Positions 33,764 through 45,999 of a stretch of 64,000 nt of DNA are shown piece by piece. The translations under genes and the position numbers were made by a program. Within the stretch, counting starts at the first letter, position 1; each line of letters starts with the position of its first letter. Where the stretch lies: the NCBI GenBank assembly GCA_039707655.1, contig CM077666.1, positions 395,579,886-395,643,885 of the forward strand, in the 5' to 3' direction. The stretch comes from Elymus sibiricus. Lineage: Eukaryota; Streptophyta; Magnoliopsida; Poales; Poaceae. Below the pieces are notes generated by a model. That model was given only the letters and a program-made list of their open reading frames with translations, was not told where the DNA came from and searched no databases.

Positions 33764-34132
33764 ACCTGGCGTATCATGCCAGATGCAGGAGAAGCCGCGG
33801 ACGGAGGTCCCGAAGGTTTGTGCTACGCTAACTAGGCCGTGTCCACAGCAGTGTCCCTGTGGATGGAGTTTCCCGCGCTATGTTCCGCTACGCCGTAGAC
33901 TATCCCAGTAGTATCGAGGCCCTGCCATGTCTCATAAATAATGTAGATATTGTTCTCAGCACATGCAGTGCTTCTGGCCTCGTTATCGATGTAAATTATG
34001 AGCTTGTACTCGAGATATTTTAATAAAGTTCAGTTCTGTTCTGTTCCAAGTTGTTGTGTGTTTCCAGAGGACACGATCTCTGGGCTGGAAACACGGGTAA
34101 ACCGGTTCTTTGAGCCGGGGTGCCACAACGCT

Positions 34133-34145
34133 TGGTATCAGAGCC
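34133..34145 (+). other. Primer-binding site of element C
   Basis: TGGTATCAGAGCC, 5 bp after the LTR end, followed by AGGCTGACTGTAGG. Confidence 0.93.
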
Positions 34146-34303
34146 AGGCTGACTGTAGGACGCCCTAGTTAAGCCTGCACTAGAGCCGCGAGTAGTTTAG
34201 AGTCTTGGTATGTCTTGCTGCATTTGATTGTTGCATCGGATTGCTTGCATTGCATGGCATGCATATAGTTTTATGGTGCTAACCGCTGGTTTGATGAGTG
34301 TAG

Positions 34304-35130
34304 ATGGCACCAGTTCCGTACCACTACAATCATGAGCCGCACCATTCACTTTTCCAGTACTACTTTGTAACGTCTGGCTTCGGCTGTATCCCAATGGCGA
34401 AGACCCAGTGTACCAGGTGTTCAGAGAGAAGCTCGCTGGTTCAGTATTCGAGTATCACGTGGAGGCTTTTCTCACTACGAGTTCAGACATCGGCAGCTAC
34501 TCCCGTTCTTCCAAGGGCGGAACTGCTTCTACTCCCGAGTTGGCGATCCAGTTTGCTGCGATGGAGGCTCTCACTGACTTGCGCTTCCACGAGGTCGAGA
34601 TGCAGACTCATCCAGGTTTCTTTCACTACCCCACCCTGTCGCCTACGACAGGGCGAGTTCTTTTCGCACCCGTTGATCCGGCGAGTGATCTTGCTACTGG
34701 TGTTTTATCTCGTTATCTGAACGCCAGTTACCGTATGATCACTTCTTTAGCTGAGGTGCTGACCTCTGCCCGTGAGGCACTTGCTGCTGTTGCGGCAGCA
34801 CAGTCCCCTCCTCCCCCTCCACTTTCACCGGCGTACACTCCACCCGTTCCACCTTCCGACACTCCTTCTAGTTCGTTCGGTCCGCCAGGCTTTTCTTCTG
34901 GTAGCCGACGTGAGACCCCATCAGAATGGGCCTCACTCCTAGCTACCCTAGCTGCCCCGATGCTGTGACGTCGTGCTTCTTCTTCTTCTGAGGGAGAACC
35001 TTCCCATCAGCGTCGTCGTGTTTCCTTTGATCCGGAGGCCGAGGTGCACATCATCAGCTCAGATTCCGAGTCAGAGTTAGATGACGAGGAGTCTTCGGTG
35101 TACCAGTGTTCGTGCCATCGGCGTCGCTAG
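34304..35130 (+). pseudogene. ORF0 of element C, extra ORF upstream of gag
   Basis: Starts MAPVPY at 34304, the same first residues as ORF0 of D. A frame change near 34355-34370 moves to the frame that carries the core: VYQVFREKLAGSVFEYHVEA from about 34405, STPELAIQFAAMEALTDLR and MQTHPGF to about 34625. A proline-rich segment is at about 34800-34900. A TGA at 34966-34968 interrupts, and the tail continues in frame with RRRVSFDPEAE and VHIISSDSESE to the stop at 35128-35130. It is separated from gag by 235 bp. The basic/phospho motif RRRVSF and the hydrophobic-then-acidic stretch after it are kept between C and D, which argues for selection on the protein in the past. Function unknown. Confidence 0.78.
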
Positions 35131-35365
35131 AGCGGAGGCTTGAGTTTCAGTGCATGCATCATAGCGCCCCTGCATATGTCAACTGCTGTCTGAGCAGTCT
35201 AGTCATGATCATTTCCCTACTAGCTTGTCATGTATGATGTTGGGTTGCCTTGTATAATTATGTTGCTTTCCTTTATTCGATCTTTTTATTTGGCCTCTTT
35301 TCTGGTGTCATACTACCCTGCTTTTCCTCATCGATTCGGTATTTTGCAATGGGAACAAATTTAGG

Positions 35366-36410
35366 ATGAAGAGGTGTAGTACTCAAGGCGGCGATGGAAC
35401 TCCCGTTCGTCGACCCGCCAGACAGGCAGGACAGCCACCAGAAGATTTGCCACCTCCACCCCCACAGTCACCTACCACTGATCAGATTATGAGGATGTTC
35501 GAAGAGAAAAGAAACCAAGATCTTATGGAATTTCTGAAAAGCATGCAAACTATGATGGGTCAGAACAACCACAATGGGTCACACTCTAAGCTGTCTGATT
35601 TTCAGCGGACCAAGCCACCCAGTTTTAGTCAAGCAGCAGATCCAATAGAAGCTGATGACTGGCTGAGGACTATGGAGAAGAAACTGGACATAGCCTGCTG
35701 TGATGATGCAGATAAAGTTCCCTTCGTCACTCACTACCTGGAGGGACCAGCAGCTATATGGTGGGACAATGCTAAAATGTTATGGCCTTCTGGAGAGGAC
35801 ATTTCCTGGGAAAAATTCAAAGAGGCATTTCGCAAGTATCATATTCCTACTGGCATAATGAAGGTGAAGCGGAGGGAATTTCTTGCTCTTACTCAAGGGA
35901 ATATGTCAGTGGGTGAGTATCTAAACAAGTTCAATAATCTGGCATGATACTCTACCCATGACGTGTCCACAGAAGAAAGGAAGATCGAACGATTCCTCGG
36001 AGGGCTGAATCATACCCTCCATTGTCAGCTTTGTATGCTGGACTTCCCTGCCTTCCAGACTTTGGTAAATAAGGCCTTCATAGCTGAATGAGAGCATAAG
36101 TCAGGAAACAATGACCTCAAGCGAAAGTTCGAACCCAAGAAGGACAACCGTGAGCAGTATGTGCAGAAGCCACGTATCTGGCAGCCAAGTTCAGCTGAAT
36201 ACAAGCCTGCATGGAACAATGGCAACAGTAACAACAAGCCTCTCAGCCAAGGCAAGACCTTCGGCAAACAGCCAGTGCTGGAGGACTGCCGCCGCAACAA
36301 CACATGCTTCACTTGCGGCCAGAGCGGGCACTACTCCAGGCAATGCCCCACAAGAAATGGGAAGTCACCCTTTGATTTCAAGCCACAAGTCAACAGTGTT
36401 GGACGCCGCC
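35366..36410 (+). pseudogene. Element C gag (capsid and zinc knuckle)
   Basis: ATG at 35366. The N-terminal part has RRPARQAGQ and a proline run, an MRMFEEKRNQDLMEFL helix, then the capsid core ADDWLRTMEKKL, YLEGPAAIWWDN and EYLNKFNNLA. In-frame TGA codons are at 35945-35947 and 36089-36091. The knuckle [14 protein letters not shown] is at about 36307-36350. The frame runs on into protease without shift. Confidence 0.92.
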
Positions 36411-37987
36411 CCAATCCGAACTTCTATCGCGGCCAGGTCCATCATATCTCCGCTGAAGAAGCCCGCGAACCACCAGATCTGGTCCTTGGTATGTTTTCTG
36501 TTAACAACATACCCGCAATAATTTTATTTGACTCTGGGGCTTCTCATTCGTTTATTTCGCGGAGTTTTGCCACCTTGCACAAATTTCCTCCTTCTCTTTT
36601 GGACAAAATCATGGTGGTGCAATCCCCTGGCTCCATGCTCAGAACAAATGTGATATACAAGGATCTGGAAATTTTGATACACGATGTGAAATTTCTAGCT
36701 ACTCTCGTTGCCATTGAATCCCCGGGAATGGATATAATACTGGGAATGGATTGGTTGGAACCACACCAAGTGTGTATCAACTGTGCCACCAGGAGGGTGA
36801 CACTGGTTAACCCGGCAGGCCAAACAGTGCAATTCATTGCCAGCAGAGTAATGTCAAAGAAAGGAATGGCATTCAAGGCCACAACTACAGACATGGGTCT
36901 GATTCTGGTAGTTAGTGAATTTCCGGACGTATTCCCGGAAGAGATACCGGGAATGCCACCTGATCGGGAATTAGAATTTGCTATTGAGGTTGTTCCCGGA
37001 ACTACTCCAATTTACAAAAAGTACTACCGTATGCCGTCCCCAGAGCTGGTGGAACTGAAGAAGCAGTTGGATGAATTATTGCAAAAAGGGTATATTCGTC
37101 CAAGCACTTCACCGTGGGGATCACCCGTGCTATTTGTTAAAAAGAAGGATGGCAGCCTACGAATGTGCGTAGACTATCGCCAGCTGAATGAGGTCACCAT
37201 CAAAAATAAATACCTGCTCCCCCGCATTGACGACTTGTTTGACCAGTTGAACGGAGCCCGGGTATTCTCCAAGATTGACCTCCGAACGGGGTATCATCAG
37301 CTAAAAATTAGAAAAGAGGATATTCCCAAGACAGCCTTTACCACCAGATACGGCCTGTATGAATTTACAGTCATGTCATTTGGGCTGACAAATGCTCCAG
37401 CATATTTCATGAGCATGATGAATAAAGTCTTCATGGACTTTCTGGACAAATTTGTGGTGGTATTCATCGATGATATTCTCATCTACTCCAGAGATGAAGA
37501 GGAGCACACCCAACATCTCCGTGCTGTCCTGGAAAGACTAAGGACCCATCGCTTGTATGCCAAATTCAGCAAATGCGAATTTTGGCTAAGAAAGGTGGGA
37601 TTTCTGGGACATATTCTGTCAGAACAAGGTGTGGCTGTCGACCCCAGTAAAGTGACTGCTGTATTGAACTGGAAGACCCCGGCCACGGTAACAGAAGTCT
37701 GTAGCTTTCTGGGATTGGCAGGCTACTACCGTCGTTTCATCAAAGGCTTCCCAAAAATAGCCAAGCCACTGACAGAATTGCTGAAGAAGAACCACAAATT
37801 TGCCTGTACAGAAGAATGTGACAGCAGTTTCATGGAGCTAAAGACAAGACTAACCACCGCTCCTGTCTTAGTTCTTCCAGACATCCACAAGAGCTTCGAC
37901 ATATATTGCGATGCTTCCAGACGTGGACTCGGCTGCGTGCTAATGCAAGAAGGAAAGGTTGTAGCCTATGCATCCAGACAGCTATGA
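36411..37987 (+). pseudogene. Element C protease, reverse transcriptase and RNase H N-part
   Basis: In the gag frame. Protease: [12 protein letters not shown] near 36527-36562 and ILGMDWLE near 36737-36760. [16 protein letters not shown] near 37136-37180, [11 protein letters not shown] near 37271-37304 and the catalytic FIDDILIYS near 37463-37490. RNase [16 protein letters not shown] near 37898-37942. The block ends at TGA 37985-37987. Catalytic residues of protease and RT are all present. Confidence 0.94.
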
Positions 37988-38689
37988 CCTCATGAAGAGA
38001 ACTATCCCACTCATGATTTGGAACTGGCAGCCATGATTCATGCCTTGAAAATTTTGAGGCATTACCTCATTGGGCAGCGATGCGAAATATACACAGACCA
38101 CAAAAGTCTTAAGTATATTTTCACCCAGCCTGATCTCAATCTCAGGCAGAGAAGATGGCTGGAATTGGTTAAGGATTATGACCTTGGGATAAATTATCAT
38201 CCGGGAAAAGCTAATGTGGTCGCTGATGCCCTTAGCAGAAAGCAAGGTACTTTCAATGCACTTATGGAGAGAATGCATCCAAGGCTGCAGGAAGAGTTTG
38301 CCAAGCTGAATATGGTGTTATGCGGCCCAATCAGCCCAGATACACTGGAAATTACTCCGACACTTATGGAAGAAATTAAGGCAGCTCAGAAATCGGACCA
38401 AGAAATGCAAGAAATCAGAGAACGCATTCCACTAGGAAAGGCCAAGTCCTTTCGAATTGATGACCAGGACACAGTATGGTTTGAGAACCGAATATGTGTG
38501 CCCGATCAAGACAGCTTGAGGCAGCAAATACTCAGAGAGGGACATGAATCTGCATATTCTATCCATCCAGGAGGAACAAAAATGTACCAGGACTTGCGAA
38601 GAACCTTTTGGTGGCCAGGCCTGAGAAGAGACATAGCCTATTATGTCGCATGTTGTGACATCTGTAACAAAGTCAAGGCTGAGCATTAG
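37988..38689 (+). pseudogene. Element C RNase H C-part and integrase zinc finger
   Basis: Resumes in the same frame after 37987. It has [20 protein letters not shown] near 38093-38150 and ADALSRK near 38222. The integrase HHCC finger follows, from [10 protein letters not shown] near 38546 to [12 protein letters not shown] at 38651-38686. It ends at TAG 38687-38689, directly after the finger. Confidence 0.92.
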
Positions 38690-39910
38690 AAACCCGCTGG
38701 GTTACTGCAACCTTTACCAGTCCCCCAGTGGAAATGGGATGACATATGCATGGACTTCATTGTCGGACTACCCAAGTCCACAAGAGGCCATGATGCTATC
38801 TGGGTCATTGTGGATATACTTACGAAAGTGGCTCACTTCCTTCCGGTAAAGACCACTTTCAACGCAAATCAGCTCGCACATCTCTACATGTCCCGGATAG
38901 TAAGCCTTCATGGAGTACCCAAGTCTATCACATCAGATAGAGGCTCCCTGTTTACCTCAGCATTTTGGCTGCGACTGCATCAAGCCCTGGGAACTGTGCT
39001 AAGGCATAGCACGGCATATCACCCACAGACATATGGGCAAACCGAACGCGTAAATCAGATAGTGGAAGATATGCTTCGGTCCTGTGCTCTCGCCCATGGA
39101 CCCAAATGGGAGGACAGCCTACCTTACGCAGAATTCTCCTACAACAATAGTTATCAGTCAAGTCTCAAAATGTCGCCCTTTGAGGCCTTGTATGGACGGA
39201 AATGCCGCACTCCTTTAAATTGGTCTCAAACAGGAGACAGTCGTATCTTCGGCACGGACTTGATGCTTGAGGCTGAGAAACAGGTCAAGGATATTCAGGA
39301 ACGTCTTCAAGCAGCCAAGTCCCGTCAAAAGAGCTATTATGACCCAAAGCATCGGGAAGTAACTTTTGAACCAGGAGAATATGCTTATCTCCGAGTTACC
39401 CCCATGAAAGGAATAAAAAGGTTTCACACCCGAGGAAAGCTTGCACCAAGGTATATCGGGCCCTTTCCTGTCATGGCTAGAAGGGGCAGAGTGGCATATC
39501 AGCTAGAGTTACCACCCGAGTTATCAGACGTTCACGACGTCTTCCACATATCACAGCTGAGAAAGTGCATTGCACCTCCGATCAAGCAGGCAGATATGAG
39601 TGAGCTAGACTTGACCAAAGATCTGACATACGAGGAAAGGCCTATCAGAATATTGGATGAGATGGAAAGGACTACCAGAAGCAAGACAATTAAGTTTTTA
39701 AAGGTATTGTGGGATCATCATACTGAGGAAGAGGCTACCTGGGAAAGAGAGGATTTTCTGAGATCAGCATATCCATACTTGTTCCCAGAGCAACCGAATC
39801 TCGAGGACGAGATTCATTTTAAGGGGGGTAGGTTTGTGACACCCTGGTTTTTGGCAACTTTTTCTTTTCGAATTCTTCCTGGCTTTAATTGCAATTTGGC
39901 TGGATTTTGA
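38690..39910 (+). pseudogene. Element C integrase core and chromodomain
   Basis: Same frame again. The integrase catalytic core has MDFIVGLP near 38750, [10 protein letters not shown] near 38930 and the region with the third acidic residue near 39040 (QTERVNQIVEDML). The C-terminal GEYAYLRVTPMKG and RYIGPFPV blocks follow. A chromodomain-like end has LKVLWDHHTEEEATWERE at about 39695-39750. There is no stop before the purine tract, and the open frame runs 76 nt into the 3' LTR, ending at 39908-39910; in D the homologous frame stops at the LTR edge. Confidence 0.92.
39821..39832 (+). other. Polypurine tract of element C
   Basis: AAGGGGGGTAGG, followed by TT and the 3' LTR at 39835. Confidence 0.9.
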
Positions 39911-42900
39911 ACCTTTCCAGTTGACTTTGGACTTATGAATTCCTCTGATTAATCCTAAGCCCTCAGTATCTTGCCAAAACCCTGTCACTCACCATCTGGA
40001 TTAAATTCTAATTCTTCATCTCTCTCAAATATTCATTTTCTTTCTCTGGGAAAATCTGCCATCACTATAGGTTACACAGCAACCCATAGCTCTGATGGTC
40101 AGAAAAATCCCAAATTAATCCCAGACCTTTTTGGCATCATCTAATCTCACAATCTCTCAAAATCATCCCATGTTCCAGTACAAAGTTATTCCAGAAAATT
40201 CCATTTGTTCTCTGGACAGTACTGGTCATCTGTGAAGGAACTCATATTTTCCCTACTCAATTAATTCCCAGAAAATTCCCTGAGATATTAGGGAACCTAT
40301 CTTTCCACAATATCCGAAAATATCATCCTGACCAGTACAAATTTTCACCAAAAAAATTCTGCTAACTTTCTGTTCAGTTGGAACCTCTGTGAAGGAAGTA
40401 CCAGCTAGAGGTTTCCAATTGAGCTGAAATTTTTGTGGCATCTTCTCCTTACCTAATAACCCTGCCACACAAAAATTCAGCTCCACTGGATCAACCAGAT
40501 GAGTGCATCAAGCTCATCTCTGTTTCTGGTTCAGTACAGCAGTTGTACATGAACTGCATTCAAGTCTTGATCAAATTTCCTCAAACTTGGTCAGATCATA
40601 GTCCTTCCAACATAGATAACCCCAGACATCTCCTTTGGCTCCATCCCCACATCACCACTCCTCTAGATCCCTCTCAATTTCTCTATCAGAGACTGTAGCT
40701 GAAGCTACACTTCACAGCAGAGTGAACCTAGCCAAACCCAGTGCACAGAGGAGCTAAATGACCAAGGGAGAACACCCTAGACATGGTGCGCTGGACTGGG
40801 ACGGCCTGCAGACATCAACTCCCGTGGTGAGCACGACAATGGCATGCCAGCCAGCGTGCTCTGCACCTCGCTCGCCTCTGTCAGGATCGTTCCCGAGCCC
40901 TCGCGCTGCCAATCCATGTCCTGGGGTGCCGACTTGGTCGATGCCGTCCACGTAACCCTCTCCTGACCCTTCCCCTCGTCGGAGAAGCCCTCGGCGGCCG
41001 CCACGGCACACGCGCACTGTGCCGCCCGTGCGGGCACAGTGGCTGTGCGGCGCGTCCCCTTCCTTGCTAGCCGCCACCGACCGCCTTAACTCCGCCTGCT
41101 ATCTCCCATCGCGTCACCCGCGTCGAGCCAGCCAGCGCAGCATCGCGACGCCGGCGACATGACCGGAGCTTCGCCGTTTCCAGAGAGCTCGCCCGATCTC
41201 CTCCCCCTGCTATAAATAGCCCTCCCTGGCCTCTCTCCGCTCCTCACCCCACTCCTCCTACTCCCAATCGAGCTCCCGAGCCCCGAACCACGGCCGAGAG
41301 GCCCTCTGGCCTCGCTTCTCGCCGGAGATCCGCCGCCACCCGAGCCCAGCCACCTCGCCATTCCACTCCTTTCCGAGCTCCACTGACCCCACACGCGAGC
41401 TCACCGCACTCCACTGACCTCGCCTGAGCCTTTCCCGAGTCAAATTGCTGCCGGAATCGCCGTCTCCGACGACACCCGAGCGCCGCCACCACCGGAGAAG
41501 AAGGGGACGACGTCGTCCGGCCATCTCTCGTCGCTTTACTGGTACGTGCGTGTTCATCTCGAAGCGCTCGTTCGATTTCCGCAGTCGCCGGACCCCGCCG
41601 CCGTCCGCATCGCCGGCGAGCGTCGCCGGAACCCCGCCCTCTCTCTGTTCCCTCCTCTCTCTCTTCAAACCTGACAGTGGGCCCCGCACGTCAGCGACTC
41701 GCTCGCGCACGCCGAAGCGGTAAGTGGAGGCGCCCGAGCGAAATACGCCTTCGACGTGGCCTCCTGTCTGATTTTCTATTTTCTAATTTAAATCTAGATT
41801 TTGACCAGAACTTTGACCATCCATAACTTTTAAACCATAAGTCCAAATCAATTGATTCTTTTTGCTCTGAGTTTGTCTTGAGCTCCTCTATTTCTCTGCA
41901 AAATTTGGTATTTTTATCATGTTCACAGAATTTCTGGTGAACAGAACAGTAACATGTGCTATTTTCAATTGCATTTTAAAAATATTTTCAGAGGGAAATA
42001 ACTTTGGATTTGAAGACCAGGAGTTTTTGGACAACCCAACAGAGCAAGACAAGCCATGTCATCCATTGCATGAAGCATTTCAATAGTGTTGGTCATATAA
42101 CTAAATTTCATGCATTACTTTTAATATTTGATAATTCTTAGTAAATTATTTAAATGTCTAGCTACTGCCATGTTAAATAATTTTGATGAATATCCATGAT
42201 GCTTAATTGCCTGATAATATTTAATTTAGTTGGTTGATCAAGAGCCACCTACCCGGACTTTTCCGTGCAACCACATTTGCCGGTATGGGACGGCCTTGAC
42301 TTGGTCTGGCTTTGTGCCCTTTTATCGATGCCACCAACTAGGGAGGGTTATGTGTGCGTGCTGCCCTGATCATGTAGACGACCATAATCCTGTGAGCCCA
42401 GTTGAGTTATTTTGCCGGCGTCCCCGTTTGGGACAGTTTGTTTGGCCACGACGATGGCAGGTGTCATGGGGTGTCACAGGGGCCACCCAGGACATGACCC
42501 TGGGAGGGTATGATTGTCAGTGGTACGGTAGAAGGGTCACAGGTTAGGCAGGTTTCGTTGGAATACCACCGGTCCACCCGAATGGGATCACGAGGCCAGG
42601 TACTCCATGGTGTGGATAAAGTGCGCAACCTCTGCAGAGTGTAAAACCTATTCGAATAGCCGCGTCCACGGTATTGGACAGTCCGTTTAGGCCTCTCTAG
42701 GATGATCAACCATAATGATAATAATGATGGAAGAACTTGTCTTATGTACGGAAGTGCTCTGTGGCTTGTGAGCATTCCGAGGGTTGTGGGACAACCCAGA
42801 TGAGAGTAAGTTGGTACCAGTAAGTGAATAACCTAATCCCTTAACCTGTTAATTGCCATGCTATTGTTTGCTGCATTGTTTGGTTGCCATGTGCTTGCGA

Positions 42901-43281
42901 GTACACTCCAAGTACTCACCTGGCGTATCATGCCAGATGCAGGAGAAGCCGCGGACGGAGGTCCCGAAGGTTTGTGCTACGCTAACTAGGCCGTGTCCAC
43001 AGCAGTGTCCCTGTGGATGGAGTTTCCCGCGCTATGTTCCGCTACGCCGTAGACTATCCCAGTAGTATCAAGGCCCTGCCATGTCTCATAAATAATGTAG
43101 ATATTGTTCTCAGCACATGCAGTGCTTCTGGCCTCGTTATCGATGTAAATTATGAGCTTGTACTCGAGATATTTTAATAAAGTTCAGTTCTGTTCTGTTC
43201 CAAGTTGTTGTGTGTTTCCAGAGGACAAGATCACTGGGCTGGAAACACGGGTAAACCGGTTCTCTGAGCCGGGGTGCCACA
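39835..43281 (+). repeat. 3' LTR of element C
   Basis: 3447 bp, TGTGACACCC...TGCCACA. It is the full-length version; the 5' LTR lost 411 bp of it. TATA box 41211-41219, twin palindromes 42630-42659, inverted repeat 42899-42917. Confidence 0.95.
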
Positions 43282-43584
43282 CTCCGACCGACCCCCGCTT
43301 GTCCGAGCGTGTCAAACGGCTCCACGGCGTCCACCTGCCCCTCCCTAGACCCTTCTCCCCTCTAGCTTCTTCCTCCCCACACCACGGCAGTGCCGCCATG
43401 GCCACTGTCTGCCCGTGACCGCCATCGTTTTCCCTCTCCCGTTTGTTTTTTCCTCCCGAGCCGTCGCTTCTCGTCAGGTCGGCAGCACTGTGACACCAGC
43501 AAGACTCTAGCCACGTTGCTCGGAGGCTCTAGACGCCGGCCAGCTCGCCGGAGCGGCTGTGCTTATCCAGTGGCCTCGCCGGGC

Positions 43585-43593
43585 TATAAATAG
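43585..43593 (+). promoter_or_regulatory. TATA box, B 5' LTR
   Basis: TATAAATAG; the 3' LTR copy at about 50879 reads TATAAACAG, one change. Confidence 0.6.
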
Positions 43594-45428
43594 CTACGTC
43601 CGAGCCCTCCCCGAGCATCCCCAACCCCCTCAGCCTCCTCCCCTCTCTCTCTGGTTCCCTCCCACAGCCTCGCCCGGCCGACCGCCTCGTCGGAACCCTC
43701 CCATGGCCGAAGCTCTGCCGCCGGCCTTCTACTCAAATTTAGGCACCACAGCCATCCCCGACTGCGTCCAAGATCACCACCGAGCTTGCCATGCCCCGGG
43801 TACCCTTCCCACCCCCTTGCCCAGCCTCAGCGCCCACCGGAGCTTTGCCGGCCACTGGGGCAGCCGCTCTCTGCCTTCCCTCGCCGCCGCATCTCCAGCC
43901 TCTCCTGCCGCCCGTGCGACCCACTCCTGGGTGTGCTACTCACCGGCGCACCAGTCTACGGCCTCGCCCACCTCAGCGGCTCGCCGGAACCCCACCATTG
44001 CTCGAGCCCACCACCTACTGCCTCCTCCCGTCGCTGCACTTCCAGCCACCCCCGCCGTCCCCGCTACCCACCATCGGATGTGGCGCTCTTCCCCGAGCTC
44101 GCCGGTACCTGGAACGCCGGAGATGGTGGCCGGAGTCGCCGGGGCTTGCCGTCGGGGTCGCCGGCCTCGCCTGTGCCTCTGTTCGTCGGGAAAAGACAGA
44201 GGAGGAGGAGGAAGAAGGAGAGGGAGGAGAGAGAAGATGGTGCAGGCCCCACCTATCATCGGCTGAAGCCAGGCCCCGCCCCGCCATGTCGGATTAAGTG
44301 GAGGCGATTTTTCGGAGAATGCGCTTTCCTGTTTTGAAAGCTTACTCTGGCGCAGTTCTCGGCCAGAATACGTTTTCTCTGCAGAGAAGGCATCATTTTC
44401 TGGAATGCGCTTTCACTTTTAAGCCGCCGGCCGAAACCACTATTTTGCGGACGTGCATCAGTTAGGCGCAGAAATGAACATATTTTCGTCTGTTTTCTGC
44501 CTAATGAACGAACGGCCCTAACTTCGCGACCGTAACCCCGATTCAGGTGAATCCAAAGCCCACTTCTTCAGTTCGTCGAGCCCATTCCAATGATGTCACT
44601 TTCACCATGTTGACACTTTCTGAAAATGCCCATTTTGCCCCTGCCCTATATTCAGCCCCTCTGAGAGGGAATCCTTTCCGGCGAATTTTCCGCGAGGTGC
44701 TCGCACTTCTCTTCGGTGAATCCGTCGACCCCCAGGCAAGCCGACCATCTGATATATGCCCTAAAGCATTGCTCTGTGTTATTCTTGCATGTTTAATTAA
44801 TGATTATGCTGGTGTTAGAAATAATTAAACTCCTGCTAGTTTGAATTTGCTATTTACATTACCGGCTAATGCTCATCATGTTATCGCACTAGTGACTCAT
44901 TGTAATGCATATGGAGATAGGTTATTATGTTTTCATAGTGATTACATCATGCATTACCATTGTTATTGCAATGAGTAAGAATATGATATAATGACAACAA
45001 CCTCCTCCGTCGGCTGGATCGAGTCATAGTGCCACCGAACCGAGCTCGTCAGTGCAGCCACATTTGCCGGTATGGGACGGCCTTGACTTGGTCTAACCAC
45101 GTGCCCTCTTATAGGTACCCCCAAAGAGGGGAGGTTATGCGCGCGTGCTACCCTGGCCCGGTAGGCGGCGATAACCTTGTGAGCCCAAGTTGAGTTATTT
45201 GCCGGCGTCCCCGTTTGGGATAGTTTAGTTGGCCACAACGGTGGCAGGTGTCACGGGGTGACACAGGGGCCACCCAGGGCATGACTCCGGGGGGGGAATG
45301 ATTGTCGATGGTACGATGGAAGAGTCACGGGTTAGGCAAGTTTCGTTGGAGCAGCACCGGTCCACCCAGAAGGGAAGTGTACTAAGGTATGGGACAAGGA
45401 GCTCCATGGTGTGGGTAAAGTGTGCAAC

Positions 45429-45457
45429 CTCTGCAGAGTGTAAATCTATTCGAATAG
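45429..45457. promoter_or_regulatory. Twin-palindrome motif, B 5' LTR
   Basis: CTCTGCAGAG (45429-45438) and CTATTCGAATAG (45446-45457). In the 3' LTR (52721-52749) the second palindrome has lost its last base match (A for G). Confidence 0.82.
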
Positions 45458-45979
45458 CCGCGTCCTCGGTCATGGGACACAGTTCGTACTAGGTCACACT
45501 ATTTGGTTTGTGTCGAGTCTGGAGGAACAAACCATATGATGTTAATAATGAACCAGAGAAAGGTATGATTTGTCAGATTTATAGTGCAGATGCAGGGACA
45601 TCGGATGATGTCAGGTATATGGGATGTTAGCCATGCGATGGCTATGTGATGAGTGGTTGGAAGACCGCATGTCTTGGATTTGATTTGGATCGGGTTTGAA
45701 TTGGATCCTAGGATTATTCGGAGTATGGATTAATTACTTGATATGCTGTATCTTCGTCATACTATAGTTGCATTGATAGTTAACATGCTAGATAATTCTT
45801 GTTATGAGATGATATTGCTAAATAATTCTGCTATGACATGATGAATAATACTGCTATATGTTTAATCTTGCTAGATAATCCTGTCATAACATGATAGTTA
45901 ATACTGGTAAGAAAACAAGTGCATGCTTGAATGCCATGGATTGCATTGCTTGGTGTATATGTTGGTTTGGTTTGCTTGC

Positions 45980-45999
45980 GAGTACATTCAAAAGTACTC
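45980..45999. repeat. GAGTAC/GTACTC inverted repeat, B 5' LTR
   Basis: Arms 45980-45985 and 45994-45999, about 310 bp before the LTR end. The 3' LTR copy is at 53272-53291. Confidence 0.83.

Larger units (their letters stand above)
31092..34127 (+). repeat. 5' LTR of element C
   Basis: 3036 bp, TGTGACACCC...TGCCACA. It lacks 411 bp present in the 3' LTR (39968-40378); the junction is at about 31219-31223, at a TCAGT shared by both ends of the missing piece. No other net length change. Confidence 0.95.
31092..43281 (+). mobile_element. Element C: complete Gypsy chromovirus (Tekay-like)
   Basis: A 12,190 bp element with LTRs 31092-34127 and 39835-43281 and target duplication CTCCG. Inner order: primer-binding site, ORF0, gag, protease, RT, RNase H, integrase, chromodomain, purine tract. 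It is the innermost of a three-level nest (C in B in A), so the youngest of the three. The LTRs look very similar apart from one 411 bp deletion in the 5' LTR. Gag-pol is one unshifted frame with five in-frame stops. Confidence 0.95.

Noticed and set aside
41258..41723. Open frames on both strands in C's LTR leader (also 32104-32569)
   Set aside because: GC-rich LTR sequence with low-complexity Arg/Pro/Ser products; no start context or domain.
43559..44297. Open frames of 168-235 codons in three frames in the GC-rich part of B's 5' LTR (and 50847-51590 in the 3' LTR)
   Set aside because: Several frames and both strands are open at once, products are Pro/Ala/Arg/Ser runs, and the LTR copies do not keep one frame. 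This is base-composition effect in LTR sequence downstream of the TATA box.
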